DNA of 64,000 nucleotides from Anaerolinea thermophila (GCF_020723905.1 NZ_DYHZ01000004.1:179199-243198), one strand, 5' to 3'; shown: positions 50,034 to 58,841, counted from the first letter of the stretch. Notes: a model not told the origin generated them from the sequence alone. A program made the numbers and translations.

Positions 50034-50827
50034 TCTTCAAAGAATTCAACGAGGGTATAACGGCTGGGGAGGTGAGGGTCGGTTTTTTTGACCAGCACCC
50101 AGTTGAAATTGGGGGTCAGCCATGCCACCAGATGCTTCACCCAGCGGGGAGCCTTTGAAAAAGCCCGGTATACCTGCCGCTTGAAGCCCTGCCTTTCATG
50201 GGCGAAGAACCTCAGCACCGGTACGGTGACATCATAAATATCAAAGCCTTTCAGCACTTTGCGCAGGTCTCCCAGCGTGCGGGAGTATTCGTAAAACTCG
50301 TTGCCTTTTCCCAGCAACTGGACATACCGGTTTGCCCACCGGGGGGGAAGCCACTGCAAAAACGGCAGGTTGTGATGCAGTTCGATGGGAAACAATTTAT
50401 TGGGTCCACTGAAGAATACAATCCCGCCCGGTCTCAGAACGCGTTCAATTTCCTGAAACAGCCGTTCGTCATCGGGAACATGTTCATATACCTGGGCGCA
50501 AATGACCACATCCACACTTTCGTCTTCCAGCGGCAGATTCATGGCATCGCCGCGCATGAAACCCACTTCCTGTTTTTGTTCGGGCGTGATCAGTCCCAGT
50601 CCTACGGGGTCATAATCCAGACCGATCATCTTATGGAATAACGGGCGCAAATAACTGGTAATCACACCCGCAGAACAGCCTACATCCAGACAGGTTCTGG
50701 TTTTTAAGTCTTCTTTGCAAAACTGGGTCAGGGTAAAGTGGATTTTTCGTCCCTTTTCCAGCCTGCGGTCGTGGCTTTGAAACGAGGTGTATAACGTAAA
50801 AAAGTTTTCCTGATAATTCCTCTTCAT
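50030..50827 (-). CDS. Class I SAM-dependent methyltransferase
   Basis: A 265-residue enzyme starting MKRNYQENFFTLY, with GGAG about 10 bases before the ATG. AdoMet motif I is 'TCLDVGCSAGVITSYL' near residue 46, and 'DVVICAQVYEHVPDDERLFQEIERVLRPGG' carries the post-motif region of Methyltransf_11. The C-terminal ~90 residues include a hydrophobic, basic segment that may contact the membrane. It lies between a GT4 gene (5 bases upstream) and the UPF0104 gene, so a lipid-linked sugar or lipid headgroup is a plausible acceptor. Confidence 0.8.
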   Translation of the reverse strand: MKRNYQENFFTLYTSFQSHDRRLEKGRKIHFTLTQFCKEDLKTRTCLDVGCSAGVITSYLRPLFHKMIGLDYDPVGLGLITPEQKQEVGFMRGDAMNLPLEDESVDVVICAQVYEHVPDDERLFQEIERVLRPGGIVFFSGPNKLFPIELHHNLPFLQWLPPRWANRYVQLLGKGNEFYEYSRTLGDLRKVLKGFDIYDVTVPVLRFFAHERQGFKRQVYRAFSKAPRWVKHLVAWLTPNFNWVLVKKTDPHLPSRYTLVEFFEE

Positions 50828-50831
50828 GTTT

Positions 50832-52016
50832 CTATGCTCCGTGCGCCTGATCATAATAGGCAACAATGGAAGAAGCGATTTTGTCCCAGTCGTAAAGGCT
50901 TTCCACGCGCTTCTGGCTGTTGCGGCTTTTCTCCTCCCATGCCTCATTTTGAACGAGAATCTGTCTGAGGGTGTCTGCCAGTTCTTCCACACGTTCGGCT
51001 TCAAAGAGGAAGCCGCAGTCGGGGGTCACAATATCTGGAATGCCGCCGACCTTCGATCCGATGCAGGGCGTGCCGCAAGCCATGGCTTCCAGCAAGACCA
51101 CGCCCTGTCCTTCTTCAACGGAAGGTAAAACGAACACCTTTGCCCGGCGCATCCAGCGAATCACATCATCGTGGGGGAGGTTGCCGGTGAAGACCACTCG
51201 CTCTTCCAGTCCCGCTTCGCGCACCCGTTTTTCCAGCAGTTCCCGCTGATCTCCTTCTCCCACAAATACCAGCCGGTATGCAGGAATTTCATAGGCGATG
51301 TTCTTAAAGGCTTCCAGCAGGTGGGTTACCCCCTTTCGCCAGAACAGCGAACCGACAAACAGGATCACCGCTTCGCGGGGTATTTCTTCTTTCAGAAGGA
51401 TTCGAATGGACGCAAGATTGACCCCGTTGGGCACAATTTTCACTTTTTCTGCGGCAACGCCAATTGCCTGCACTTCTTGAGCCAGCGCCCGGCTCAACGC
51501 AAAGACGAAGTGAGCGCGCTGGAGCGCCCATGCGGAGACCTGCCTGACCAGCGGGATTTTCAACCCCTGAAACACATCGCTTCCCTGTACCGTCACCACG
51601 TAGGGCTTGCGGTGAACCCCCTGCGTGAGCCACGCCACCATGCCCGAAAGCGTCCAGTTGGCGTGCAGGATATCTGCCTGGCGGGCATAGCGCAGGACGG
51701 CGAGGGTGTGCCGGATCAGGAAAGGGATCAGCGCCAGTTTTGCCCATGGATTGGTGCGCCATGCCTGCGGCAGTCCGGCGCTGTCTTTTGCCAGGATCTC
51801 CCAGCGCTCCGGCAGGTAGCGCGGACGGACCACCTCGATGCCGTCCATCCATTCGTGGGTCTTTGCTCCCGGGGTGTGCATGGCAATCACCCGCACCTGC
51901 CAGCCCTGCCGCCGGACCGCCTGCGCGGCTTCGTAGACAAAATTGCCCCTGCCGTCCCCCATCCAGCGTGGGAATGCGGTGGTGATGATCAGGACCTTTC
52001 TGGTTCTCTGTTCCAT
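50832..52016 (-). CDS. Family 4 glycosyltransferase
   Basis: A 394-residue GT-B enzyme: 'PRWMGDGRGNFVYEAAQAVRRQGWQVRVIA' at the N-terminus, 'ILHANWTLSGMVAWL' and 'VTVQGSDVFQGLKIPLV' in the acceptor domain, 'LFVGSLFWRKGVTHLLEAF' opening the donor domain, and 'VFVLPSVEEGQGVVLLEAMACGTPCIGSK' as the E-x7-E-type nucleotide-sugar site. First gene of an envelope-glycan operon; 133 bases separate it from the divergent menA gene. Confidence 0.9.
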   Translation of the reverse strand: MEQRTRKVLIITTAFPRWMGDGRGNFVYEAAQAVRRQGWQVRVIAMHTPGAKTHEWMDGIEVVRPRYLPERWEILAKDSAGLPQAWRTNPWAKLALIPFLIRHTLAVLRYARQADILHANWTLSGMVAWLTQGVHRKPYVVTVQGSDVFQGLKIPLVRQVSAWALQRAHFVFALSRALAQEVQAIGVAAEKVKIVPNGVNLASIRILLKEEIPREAVILFVGSLFWRKGVTHLLEAFKNIAYEIPAYRLVFVGEGDQRELLEKRVREAGLEERVVFTGNLPHDDVIRWMRRAKVFVLPSVEEGQGVVLLEAMACGTPCIGSKVGGIPDIVTPDCGFLFEAERVEELADTLRQILVQNEAWEEKSRNSQKRVESLYDWDKIASSIVAYYDQAHGA

Positions 52017-52113
52017 GGTTGTCTTTACCTGATGGGCTGATTTTACCCGAGAATTGCCCGACTGTCCGGCAGATTTTTGCCCCCCGCGCTCCCTTTCCTG
52101 ACGCTGGACGGAG

Positions 52114-52119
52114 TATAAT
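52114..52119 (+). promoter_or_regulatory. -10 box of menA
   Basis: TATAAT about 30 bases before the menA start codon; the -35 is weak. Confidence 0.5.
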
Positions 52120-52149
52120 CACCTCAATTCAACCACAAGCGGGAGGCAC

Positions 52150-53064
52150 ATGACTCAAGCGCACCTTTCCCCCTCTTCCCCTCTGCGCGTCTGGTGGATG
52201 GCGGCGCGACCGCGCACCCTGCCCGCCGCCGTTGCCCCGGTGATTGCCGCCAGCGCGCTGGCGTTTTACGATGGCGCTTTCCGCTGGGATGCCGCGCTTG
52301 CCGCCCTGCTGGGCGCGCTCTTCCTGCAGATCGGCGCCAACTTTGCCAATGACGTGTACGATTTCCAGAAGGGCGCCGATACCAGCCAGCGCGTCGGTCC
52401 CACCCGCGTGACCCAGGCGGGCTTGCTCACCCCCGCGCAGGTCAAGATGGGCATGGCGGTGGTATTCGGGCTGGCGGCGCTGTGCGGTGTGTACCTCACC
52501 CTCATCTCCGGCTGGCTGGTCATCCTCATCGGTGTGCTCGCCATCATCTCCGCCATCCTCTACACGGCTGGACCCTACCCGCTGGGCTACAACGGGCTGG
52601 GCGAGGTTTTTGTGTACCTCTTCTTCGGGCTGGCGGCGGTGGCGGGCACGTACTATGTGCACACCCGCACGGTCACCCTGACGGCGGTGGCGCTTTCGGT
52701 GCCCATCGGGGCGCTGGTGGTCAACATCCTTGTGGTCAACAACCTGCGCGACATCCCCACCGACACGCTCAGCGGCAAACGCACCCTGGCGGTGCGCTTC
52801 GGTGCCGACTGGACCCGCAAGGAGTACCTCTCCCTGCTGGTGCTGGCGTACCTCGCCCCCCTGCTGATGACCCTTTCCGGGCTGGTCTCGCCGTGGATTT
52901 TGCTGTGCTGGCTGTCCATCCCCCGGGCAGTGCCGCTGATGCGGGAGATTGCCACCCGGAGCGGACGCGCCCTCAACCACACCCTGGCGGGCACCGGTCA
53001 ACTGGAACTGCTCTACTGCCTGCTGATGGCCGTCGGGCTGACCCTGGCGAAATTCCTCGCCTGA
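52150..53064 (+). CDS. menA: 1,4-dihydroxy-2-naphthoate polyprenyltransferase
   Basis: A 304-residue UbiA-superfamily enzyme with about nine helices that prenylates DHNA in menaquinone biosynthesis at the membrane. The first Asp-rich motif is 'NFANDVYDFQKGADT' (residues ~74-88), followed by 'RVGPTRVTQAGLLTP', which is diagnostic of MenA. The second is 'VNNLRDIPTDTLSGKRTLAVRFG' (~198-220). GGGAGG lies before the ATG. It is co-oriented with gatB but has its own promoter. It implies menaquinone-based respiration, consistent with the multihaem cytochrome. Confidence 0.9.
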   Translation: MTQAHLSPSSPLRVWWMAARPRTLPAAVAPVIAASALAFYDGAFRWDAALAALLGALFLQIGANFANDVYDFQKGADTSQRVGPTRVTQAGLLTPAQVKMGMAVVFGLAALCGVYLTLISGWLVILIGVLAIISAILYTAGPYPLGYNGLGEVFVYLFFGLAAVAGTYYVHTRTVTLTAVALSVPIGALVVNILVVNNLRDIPTDTLSGKRTLAVRFGADWTRKEYLSLLVLAYLAPLLMTLSGLVSPWILLCWLSIPRAVPLMREIATRSGRALNHTLAGTGQLELLYCLLMAVGLTLAKFLA

Positions 53065-53075
53065 CCGGCTGATGA

Positions 53076-53081
53076 TATAAT
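53076..53081 (+). promoter_or_regulatory. -10 box of gatB
   Basis: TATAAT 24 bases before the gatB start; AGAGAGG provides the ribosome binding site. Confidence 0.55.
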
Positions 53082-53105
53082 CTCCCCAGAGAGGATGCGA
53101 GTCTT

Positions 53106-54542
53106 ATGAGCGAATACGAAGCCGTCATCGGGCTGGAAACCCACATTCAACTGAACACCACCACCAAAATCTTCTGTTCGTGCAAAGCCGATTCATGGAA
53201 TGAGCCGCCCAACACCAACATCTGTCCGGTGTGCACCGGTTTGCCGGGCGTTTTGCCGGTGCTGAACAAGGCGGTGGTGGAAAAAGCCGTTTTGCTGGCG
53301 CACGCCATGCACGCCCACATCCGCCCGATTTCCTACTTCGACCGCAAGAACTACTTCTACCCCGACCTGCCCAAGGGCTATCAGATTTCGCAGTACGATA
53401 TGGCGCTGGCGCACGGCGGCTACTTTGACCTGCCCATGCCGCAGGGCTACGTGCGCCGGGTGACCATCCACAAACTGCACATCGAGGAAGATGCCGGCAA
53501 GACCAGAAACGTCAACGGACAGCGCTACATTGACTTCAACCGCTGTGGCGTCCCGCTCATCGAAATGGTCACCGGTCCTGACCTGCGCAGTGCCGACGAA
53601 GCCGCCCAGTACCTCATCCGTCTGCGCCAGTTACTGCGCTGGCTGGGCATTTCCGAAGCCGACATGGAAAAAGCCCACCTGCGCTGTGATGCCAACGTCT
53701 CCATCCGCCCGAAAGGCTCCACCATCCTCAACCCCAAGACCGAGATCAAGAACGTCAACTCCATTGACGCCGTGCGCAATGCCATCCAGAACGAAATCGA
53801 GCGCCAGATCCGCGAGGTGGAAGCCGGGCGGCGGGTGGAAGCCTGGACGCTGGACTGGGACGACGAAACCCAGACCCTGCGCAAGATGCGCTCCAAAGAA
53901 ACCGAAGCCGATTACCGCTACTTCCGCGAGCCCGACCTGCTCCCCGTGCGTCTGGATGACGCCTGGAAGGAGCGCATTCTGGCAGATTTCCCCGAACTGC
54001 CGCTGGCGCGCCGCGCCCGCTTTGTGGATCAGTACGGCTTGCCCGAATACGATGCCGAAATCCTCACCGCCGAGCGCAAACTGTCCGATTACTTCGAAAA
54101 CGCCGTGCGCGCCTACGGCGGCGACCCCAAGAAGATCTCCAACTGGATGATGAACGACGTCCTGCGCCTGATTAACGAGCGCGGACTGGACCCCGCCGCC
54201 ATGCGCCTCACCCCCGCTTATCTGGCGGAGATTCAGGGCCTGGTGGATGCCGGCACCATCAACCTGACCACCGCCAAAGCCCTGCTGGTGAAGGTGGAAG
54301 AGAGCGGCAGCAGTCCATCTGCCATTGTGGAAGCCGAAGGGCTGGCAAAGGTGAGCGACGACAGTGCCATCCGCGCGGTGGCGCAGGAAGTGCTGGCAGA
54401 GAACCCCCGCGAGGTGGACTCGTACCGCAAGGGCAAGACCACCCTGATGGGCTGGTTTGTCGGGCAGGTGATGCGCAAGATGCGCGGCAAAGCCGACCCC
54501 AACGTGGCGCGTCAGGTGCTGGAAGACCTGCTGAAAGAATAA
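53106..54542 (+). CDS. gatB: Asp/Glu-tRNA amidotransferase subunit B
   Basis: A 478-residue GatB of usual length. The N-terminal 'YEAVIGLETHIQLNTTTKIFC' and the zinc site CSC...CPVC (residues ~22-43) are intact. 'FDRKNYFYPDLPKGYQISQYD' and 'IHKLHIEEDAGKTRN' mark the kinase-like active site. The C-terminal GatB/YqeY helical domain starts near 330. With GatA and GatC (not here) it converts mischarged Glu-tRNAGln or Asp-tRNAAsn. It is not in an operon with gatCA, as is common outside the Firmicutes. Confidence 0.95.
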   Translation: MSEYEAVIGLETHIQLNTTTKIFCSCKADSWNEPPNTNICPVCTGLPGVLPVLNKAVVEKAVLLAHAMHAHIRPISYFDRKNYFYPDLPKGYQISQYDMALAHGGYFDLPMPQGYVRRVTIHKLHIEEDAGKTRNVNGQRYIDFNRCGVPLIEMVTGPDLRSADEAAQYLIRLRQLLRWLGISEADMEKAHLRCDANVSIRPKGSTILNPKTEIKNVNSIDAVRNAIQNEIERQIREVEAGRRVEAWTLDWDDETQTLRKMRSKETEADYRYFREPDLLPVRLDDAWKERILADFPELPLARRARFVDQYGLPEYDAEILTAERKLSDYFENAVRAYGGDPKKISNWMMNDVLRLINERGLDPAAMRLTPAYLAEIQGLVDAGTINLTTAKALLVKVEESGSSPSAIVEAEGLAKVSDDSAIRAVAQEVLAENPREVDSYRKGKTTLMGWFVGQVMRKMRGKADPNVARQVLEDLLKE

Positions 54543-54563
54543 CCCCCCGCAACCCTGCATTTT

Positions 54564-54590
54564 ACGGCGGAGCGCCCACGGCTCCGCCGT
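54564..54590. terminator. Convergent terminator between gatB and degV
   Basis: A 10-bp stem ACGGCGGAGC / GCTCCGCCGT with a 7-base loop, followed by TGCCTTTT on the plus strand. Confidence 0.75.
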
Positions 54591-54611
54591 TGCCTTTTCA
54601 TCTTGCCCGCT

Positions 54612-55472
54612 TCACTCGCGGTAACCACCCAGTGCCAGCGCGCCCGGACCGGTGTTCAACCCCAGCACCGGACCGGTGATGTGCACGTACACCTCGGCGC
54701 CGGGATGTTCCTGCCGGATGCGTTCGGCGATCAGCCGGGCTTCTTCTTCCGCCATGCCGTGCATGACCGCCACGTGCAGGGCGCCTTCGCCTGCCACCTC
54801 GCTGAAGAAGCGTTTGATCATGGCTTCAACCGCCCGCTGATGGGTGCGCTCCATTCCGTAGGCTTCGACGATGCCCGTTTCGCGGTTGACGCGCACCAGC
54901 GGCTTGATGCGCATGATCGAGCCCGCCAGCCACGCCGCCCTGCCGATGCGTCCGCCGCGGTGCAGGTACTCCAGCGTATCCAGGGCAATCACCAGGCTCA
55001 ACCTGCGGCGCACGGCGTCTGCCGCGGCAATCATCTCCTGCGCCGATGCGCCCTGCTCGCGGGCGCGCGCCGCCGCCAGCACCTGCCAGGCAAGCCCCGC
55101 CGTCACCGAGCGCGAGTCGTACACATGCACGGGAATGGGCGACTGCTCCGCCGCCTGCTGAGCCGAGAGAATCGCCCCGCTGAGTTGCCCGCTGAGCAGA
55201 ATCAAAACCACCTCGCGGTAGCCCTGATCCTTCAGGGACTGAAACAGGGTCAGAAAGTCGTGCACGCTGGCTTGCGCGGTGGTGGGCAGGGAGCCCTGAG
55301 TCTGGATGCGGCGGTAAAATTCCTCCGAGGAGAGGGTCACGCGGTCGCGGTACTCCACGCCGTTCCAGATGAGGACATGCGGCTGGACGAGGATGCCGTA
55401 GCGCTGAAGATATTCGGGGGGGATATCACAGGTGGAATCGGTCACCAGAGCAATGGAAGTCGTGTTGTTCAT
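54612..55472 (-). CDS. DegV-family fatty-acid-binding protein
   Basis: A 286-residue two-domain protein starting MNNTTSIALVTDSTCDIPPE, the standard DegV N-terminus. Other family signatures are 'TTAQASVHDFLTLFQSL', 'ILLSGQLSGAILSAQQAAE' (fatty-acid carboxylate site) and 'GGRIGRAAWLAGSIMRIKPLV'. DegV/FakB proteins present fatty acids to the FakA kinase; no fakA is nearby. A TATAAT box ends 6 bases before the ATG without a Shine-Dalgarno, and divergent radA uses an equally close -10. Confidence 0.9.
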   Translation of the reverse strand: MNNTTSIALVTDSTCDIPPEYLQRYGILVQPHVLIWNGVEYRDRVTLSSEEFYRRIQTQGSLPTTAQASVHDFLTLFQSLKDQGYREVVLILLSGQLSGAILSAQQAAEQSPIPVHVYDSRSVTAGLAWQVLAAARAREQGASAQEMIAAADAVRRRLSLVIALDTLEYLHRGGRIGRAAWLAGSIMRIKPLVRVNRETGIVEAYGMERTHQRAVEAMIKRFFSEVAGEGALHVAVMHGMAEEEARLIAERIRQEHPGAEVYVHITGPVLGLNTGPGALALGGYRE

Positions 55473-55478
55473 GCTTTT

Positions 55479-55508
55479 ATTATACGTCGGTTCATTCGGG
55501 ACTATAAT
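55479..55508. promoter_or_regulatory. Divergent leaderless promoter pair degV/radA
   Basis: TATAAT on the minus strand (55484-55479) ends 6 bases before the degV ATG. TATAAT on the plus strand (55503-55508) ends 7 bases before the radA ATG. Only 43 bases separate the two start codons, so the -35 regions must overlap. Confidence 0.65.
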
Positions 55509-55515
55509 GATGGAC

Positions 55516-56922
55516 ATGGCAAAAGTGCAAACCCGTTATGTGTGTCAGAACTGCGGGCGGGTTGCGGCGCGCGCCATGGGGCGCTGTCCGCAGTGTGGGG
55601 CGTGGAACAGCATGGTCGAAGAGATCATCGCCCCCTCCGCCGCGCCCGCCAGAAGCACCAGCGCCTCCTCCTCGCCGGGCGGGACTGCCTCTCAACCGCG
55701 CCGGCTGAATGAGATTGAGGGCGATCATGAAGCCCGCCTGCCCGTGCCCATTGGCGAGTTTGCCCGCGTGCTGGGCGGCGGCGTTGTCCCCGGCTCGATC
55801 ACGCTGGTGGGCGGCGACCCCGGCATTGGTAAATCGACCCTGATGCTTCAGGTGGCGCTGGAAATGGCGCAGGAACGCCGCGTGCTGTACATCTCCGGAG
55901 AAGAGTCGGAGCGGCAGGTGAAGATGCGCGCCCTGCGCCTGCTCAACCACCGCCCCGTACCCGAAAACCTCTTCCTGCTCACCGAAACCAGCCTGGATGC
56001 CATGCTGGAGCATGTGCGCGGGCTGAATCCCGCGGTGCTGGTGGTGGATTCCATTCAAACGGTCTATTTGCCCGCGCTGGAGTCGCCGGCGGGATCGGTC
56101 TCTCAGGTGCGCGAGTGCGCCAGCCGTCTGCGCGACCTTGCCAAATCGGCGGGAATTTCCATTTTTGTCATCGGGCATGTCACCAAAGAGGGCATCATTG
56201 CCGGTCCGCGTGTGCTGGAGCACATTGTGGATACGGTGCTGTATCTGGAGGGCGACCGCTACCAGTCTTACCGGCTGCTGCGCTCGGTGAAGAACCGCTT
56301 TGGTGCCACCTCGGAAGTGGGGGTGTTCGAGATGCTCGAACGCGGCATGAGCGAGGTGCTCAACCCCTCCGAAGCCTTCCTGGCCGAGCGCCTGGTGAAC
56401 GTGCCCGGCTCTGCCATTGCCGTGACCATGGAGGGGACGCGCCCCCTGCTGGTGGAGATTCAGGGGCTGACCAGCCCCAGCCCGCTGACCCTGCCGCGCC
56501 GCACCGCTAACGGCATTGACGGCAACCGCCTTCTGCTCATCACCGCCGTGCTCACCCGCCGTATGGGCTTGCGCCTTGCCGAGCAGGATGTCTTCGTCAA
56601 CGTGATCGGGGGGCTGCGCATCAGCGAGCCTGCCGCTGACCTTGCGGTGGCGGCGGCGATTGCCTCTTCCATGAAGGACGTGCCGGTGCGCGCCAGCGCG
56701 GTGCTGATCGGCGAGGTGGGGCTTTCGGGTGAACTGCGCATGCCCTCTCAGATGAGCGCGCGCCTGCGCGAAGCCGCCCGCCTGGGTTTTGATACCGCGG
56801 TGGTGCCGCGGCGCATCCGCCGCGGGGGCGAAGCCTACCCCGAAGCCATGCAGGTGCTGGAGGCGCGCTCTCTGCGCGAAGCCCTGACCATGGCGCTGGT
56901 GGAAGCCCCTGCGCGGGAGTAG
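55516..56922 (+). CDS. radA: DNA repair protein RadA
   Basis: A 468-residue RecA-like branch-migration protein. It has an N-terminal C4 zinc finger (CQNCG...CPQCG, residues ~9-26) and a RecA core with Walker A 'GGDPGIGKST' near residue 98. The RadA-specific 'KNRFGATSEVGVFEM' motif lies near residue 257, and a Lon-protease-like C-terminal domain spans ~300-450. ATG 55516 was chosen over two nearby ATGs because TATAAT ends 7 bases earlier. It is followed by a long inverted repeat and then the CRISPR array. Confidence 0.95.
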   Translation: MAKVQTRYVCQNCGRVAARAMGRCPQCGAWNSMVEEIIAPSAAPARSTSASSSPGGTASQPRRLNEIEGDHEARLPVPIGEFARVLGGGVVPGSITLVGGDPGIGKSTLMLQVALEMAQERRVLYISGEESERQVKMRALRLLNHRPVPENLFLLTETSLDAMLEHVRGLNPAVLVVDSIQTVYLPALESPAGSVSQVRECASRLRDLAKSAGISIFVIGHVTKEGIIAGPRVLEHIVDTVLYLEGDRYQSYRLLRSVKNRFGATSEVGVFEMLERGMSEVLNPSEAFLAERLVNVPGSAIAVTMEGTRPLLVEIQGLTSPSPLTLPRRTANGIDGNRLLLITAVLTRRMGLRLAEQDVFVNVIGGLRISEPAADLAVAAAIASSMKDVPVRASAVLIGEVGLSGELRMPSQMSARLREAARLGFDTAVVPRRIRRGGEAYPEAMQVLEARSLREALTMALVEAPARE

Positions 56923-56940
56923 AGCGGGCGGGAGAAGTAA

Positions 56941-57002
56941 TTTGCGTACCCCCCCTCTATTTCAGGGCATTTCGGGGCATTTTTTCAGGGGGGGTACGCA
57001 AA
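56941..57002. repeat. 16-bp perfect inverted repeat with a 30-bp loop
   Basis: TTTGCGTACCCCCCCT (56941-56956) and AGGGGGGGTACGCAAA (56987-57002) are exact reverse complements. The 30-bp loop holds two short direct repeats (GGGCATTTC / GGGCATTTT). It lies between radA and the CRISPR leader. It may be the radA terminator, although no T-run follows on the plus strand; a small mobile element end pair or a structured RNA are alternatives. Confidence 0.75.
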
Positions 57003-57059
57003 AATCGGGCAGGTGGAAGACGAAACCACTCTGCCGGAGAGAAAGACATGGAAAAAGAC

Positions 57060-57088
57060 TTGATTTTTGAAAAAAGATGTGCTATTCT
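57060..57088 (+). promoter_or_regulatory. Putative CRISPR leader promoter
   Basis: TTGATT (57060-57065), a 17-base spacer, and TATTCT (57083-57088) read into the array, whose first repeat starts 60 bases later. This agrees with a leader at the left end. Confidence 0.5.
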
Positions 57089-57148
57089 GGAAACAGTTCA
57101 CCCTGCGGGGGCACTTCTACCGGCAGGCAGTGGATGGGCAAAAGTACA

Positions 57149-58533
57149 GTCTGAATCAAAGAAGACCCGAAAGGGTATTAAGACACAAGCAAGACCTTTT
57201 GTGGAGTATAAAGCAGTCACCAGTCTGAATCAAAGAAGACCCGAAAGGGTATTAAGACCGAGTACGGGTGCGGATGCAAGGGGTGCGAAGTGGTATACGT
57301 CTGAATCAAAGAAGACCCGAAAGGGTATTAAGACTTTTTCAGCCTTGTTTCCCTGTCTGCCTTCTCTTCAGTCTGAATCAAAGAAGACCCGAAAGGGTAT
57401 TAAGACATTCTATGAGGGTGGCCGGCTCACCCTCGAGTTCGATTGTCTGAATCAAAGAAGACCCGAAAGGGTATTAAGACGTTAGAGGGCAGGAACTGTA
57501 CCCTGCCCACCACTTTGAGAGTCTGAATCAAAGAAGACCCGAAAGGGTATTAAGACAGCACAATGATCAGTGACGACCAAAGTGCGGCAGCGATGAGTCT
57601 GAATCAAAGAAGACCCGAAAGGGTATTAAGACCCATAGTTATCCTCCAATAGAGACAAACCATGAAGGTTTAGTCTGAATCAAAGAAGACCCGAAAGGGT
57701 ATTAAGACAGGCTGAAGAGGGAAAGAGGGGGGGGAAAAGGTCTTAAGTCTGAATCAAAGAAGACCCGAAAGGGTATTAAGACTCACTGGCTTGTTTTTAT
57801 CCGATACTTTCTTGGGCTGTTTGTCTGAATCAAAGAAGACCCGAAAGGGTATTAAGACTCTAGCATAAATGCAACGGTTGCATTTGCAGGTGAAACGTCT
57901 GAATCAAAGAAGACCCGAAAGGGTATTAAGACTCTAGCATAAATGCAACGGTTGCATTTGCAGGTGAAACGTCTGAATCAAAGAAGACCCGAAAGGGTAT
58001 TAAGACATCTGCGAGCCATGTCTGTCGCGTCCATGCCTTTCAAGATTGTCTGAATCAAAGAAGACCCGAAAGGGTATTAAGACCAATACAGGATGCTCAA
58101 TGCCCGTGGAGGTAAGGTTGAAGAGTCTGAATCAAAGAAGACCCGAAAGGGTATTAAGACTGCGCCCTGAATGGGGCGCCCGCGCCACTTTCTCTCGTGG
58201 GTCTGAATCAAAGAAGACCCGAAAGGGTATTAAGACGCCCCTCCCGTCTGGAAGGGGCACAGCCACTGGCAGGTGCGTCTGAATCAAAGAAGACCCGAAA
58301 GGGTATTAAGACACGTCTACGGCCTTTTGGCCGTACGATATTTCCAACGCTAAGTCTGAATCAAAGAAGACCCGAAAGGGTATTAAGACAGAACCGCGGA
58401 CAAATCATACCGACCGTTTATCTTAAGTGTCTGAATCAAAGAAGACCCGAAAGGGTATTAAGACTCAGTTTTCATTTCTCCCTCCGTTGTATTTTCCGTC
58501 TGAATCAAAGAAGACCCGAAAGGGTATTAAGAC
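57149..58533 (+). CRISPR. CRISPR array: 19 perfect 36-bp repeats, 18 spacers
   Basis: The repeat begins GTCTGAATCAAAGAAGACCC and ends GAAAGGGTATTAAGAC; ACCC-GAAA-GGGT can form a small stem-loop, and GTCT/AGAC pair at the ends. Repeats start at 57149, 57223, 57299, 57371, 57445, 57521, 57597, 57673, 57747, 57823, 57897, 57971, 58048, 58125, 58201, 58277, 58354, 58429 and 58498. Spacers are 33-41 bp, mostly 38-41. Spacers 10 and 11 (57859-57896, 57933-57970) are identical. No cas gene is in the window, so the type is not assigned. Orientation is set by the degenerate copy at 59551 and the left-hand promoter. Two further repeats follow beyond gene-sized segments. Confidence 0.97.
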
Positions 58534-58841
58534 TCAACGAGATTGTGGATGCTCTTTCGGGATTTCTGTTCTACGCAACTCAGAGGGGGATTGACCAGAA
58601 CGTGGCTCTGTACGTGGATAATGTTCTGGTTTTCGGAGACCCATACGACGAAGAGATGTACAACGAGTTGTTTGTCAAAGGGTTGCTGAAAGGCAAACTG
58701 AAGAACCTGTTTGACGAATATATTGGTCTCCTAAAACTCAGCCAGAAACTGAAAAAGGCTGGCGTGGATATCTTCAATGCTGAATTTTGCTCAAAAGCAC
58801 TGGATGATTACGTCTGGGAGATTACCTTTCAGGGAGGTTAA
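58534..58841 (+). pseudogene. C-terminal gene fragment abutting a CRISPR repeat
   Basis: An open frame of about 102 codons that begins exactly at the end of repeat 19 and ends with TAA at 58841. It is rich in Leu, Lys, Asp and aromatic residues ('VALYVDNVLVFGDPYDEEMY', 'LLKGKLKNLFDEYIGLLKL', 'ALDDYVWEITFQGG') and looks like a genuine soluble protein. No start codon with a ribosome binding site exists inside it (GTG 58545 is possible but unsupported), so the 5' part of the gene has probably been lost. No family was recognised. Confidence 0.5.

Noticed and set aside
57048-58500. Open frames of 60-200 codons running through the CRISPR array
   Set aside because: They translate the 36-bp repeat (a multiple of 3) over and over (LNQRRPERVLR, ESKKTRKGIK) and arise from the array, not from a gene.
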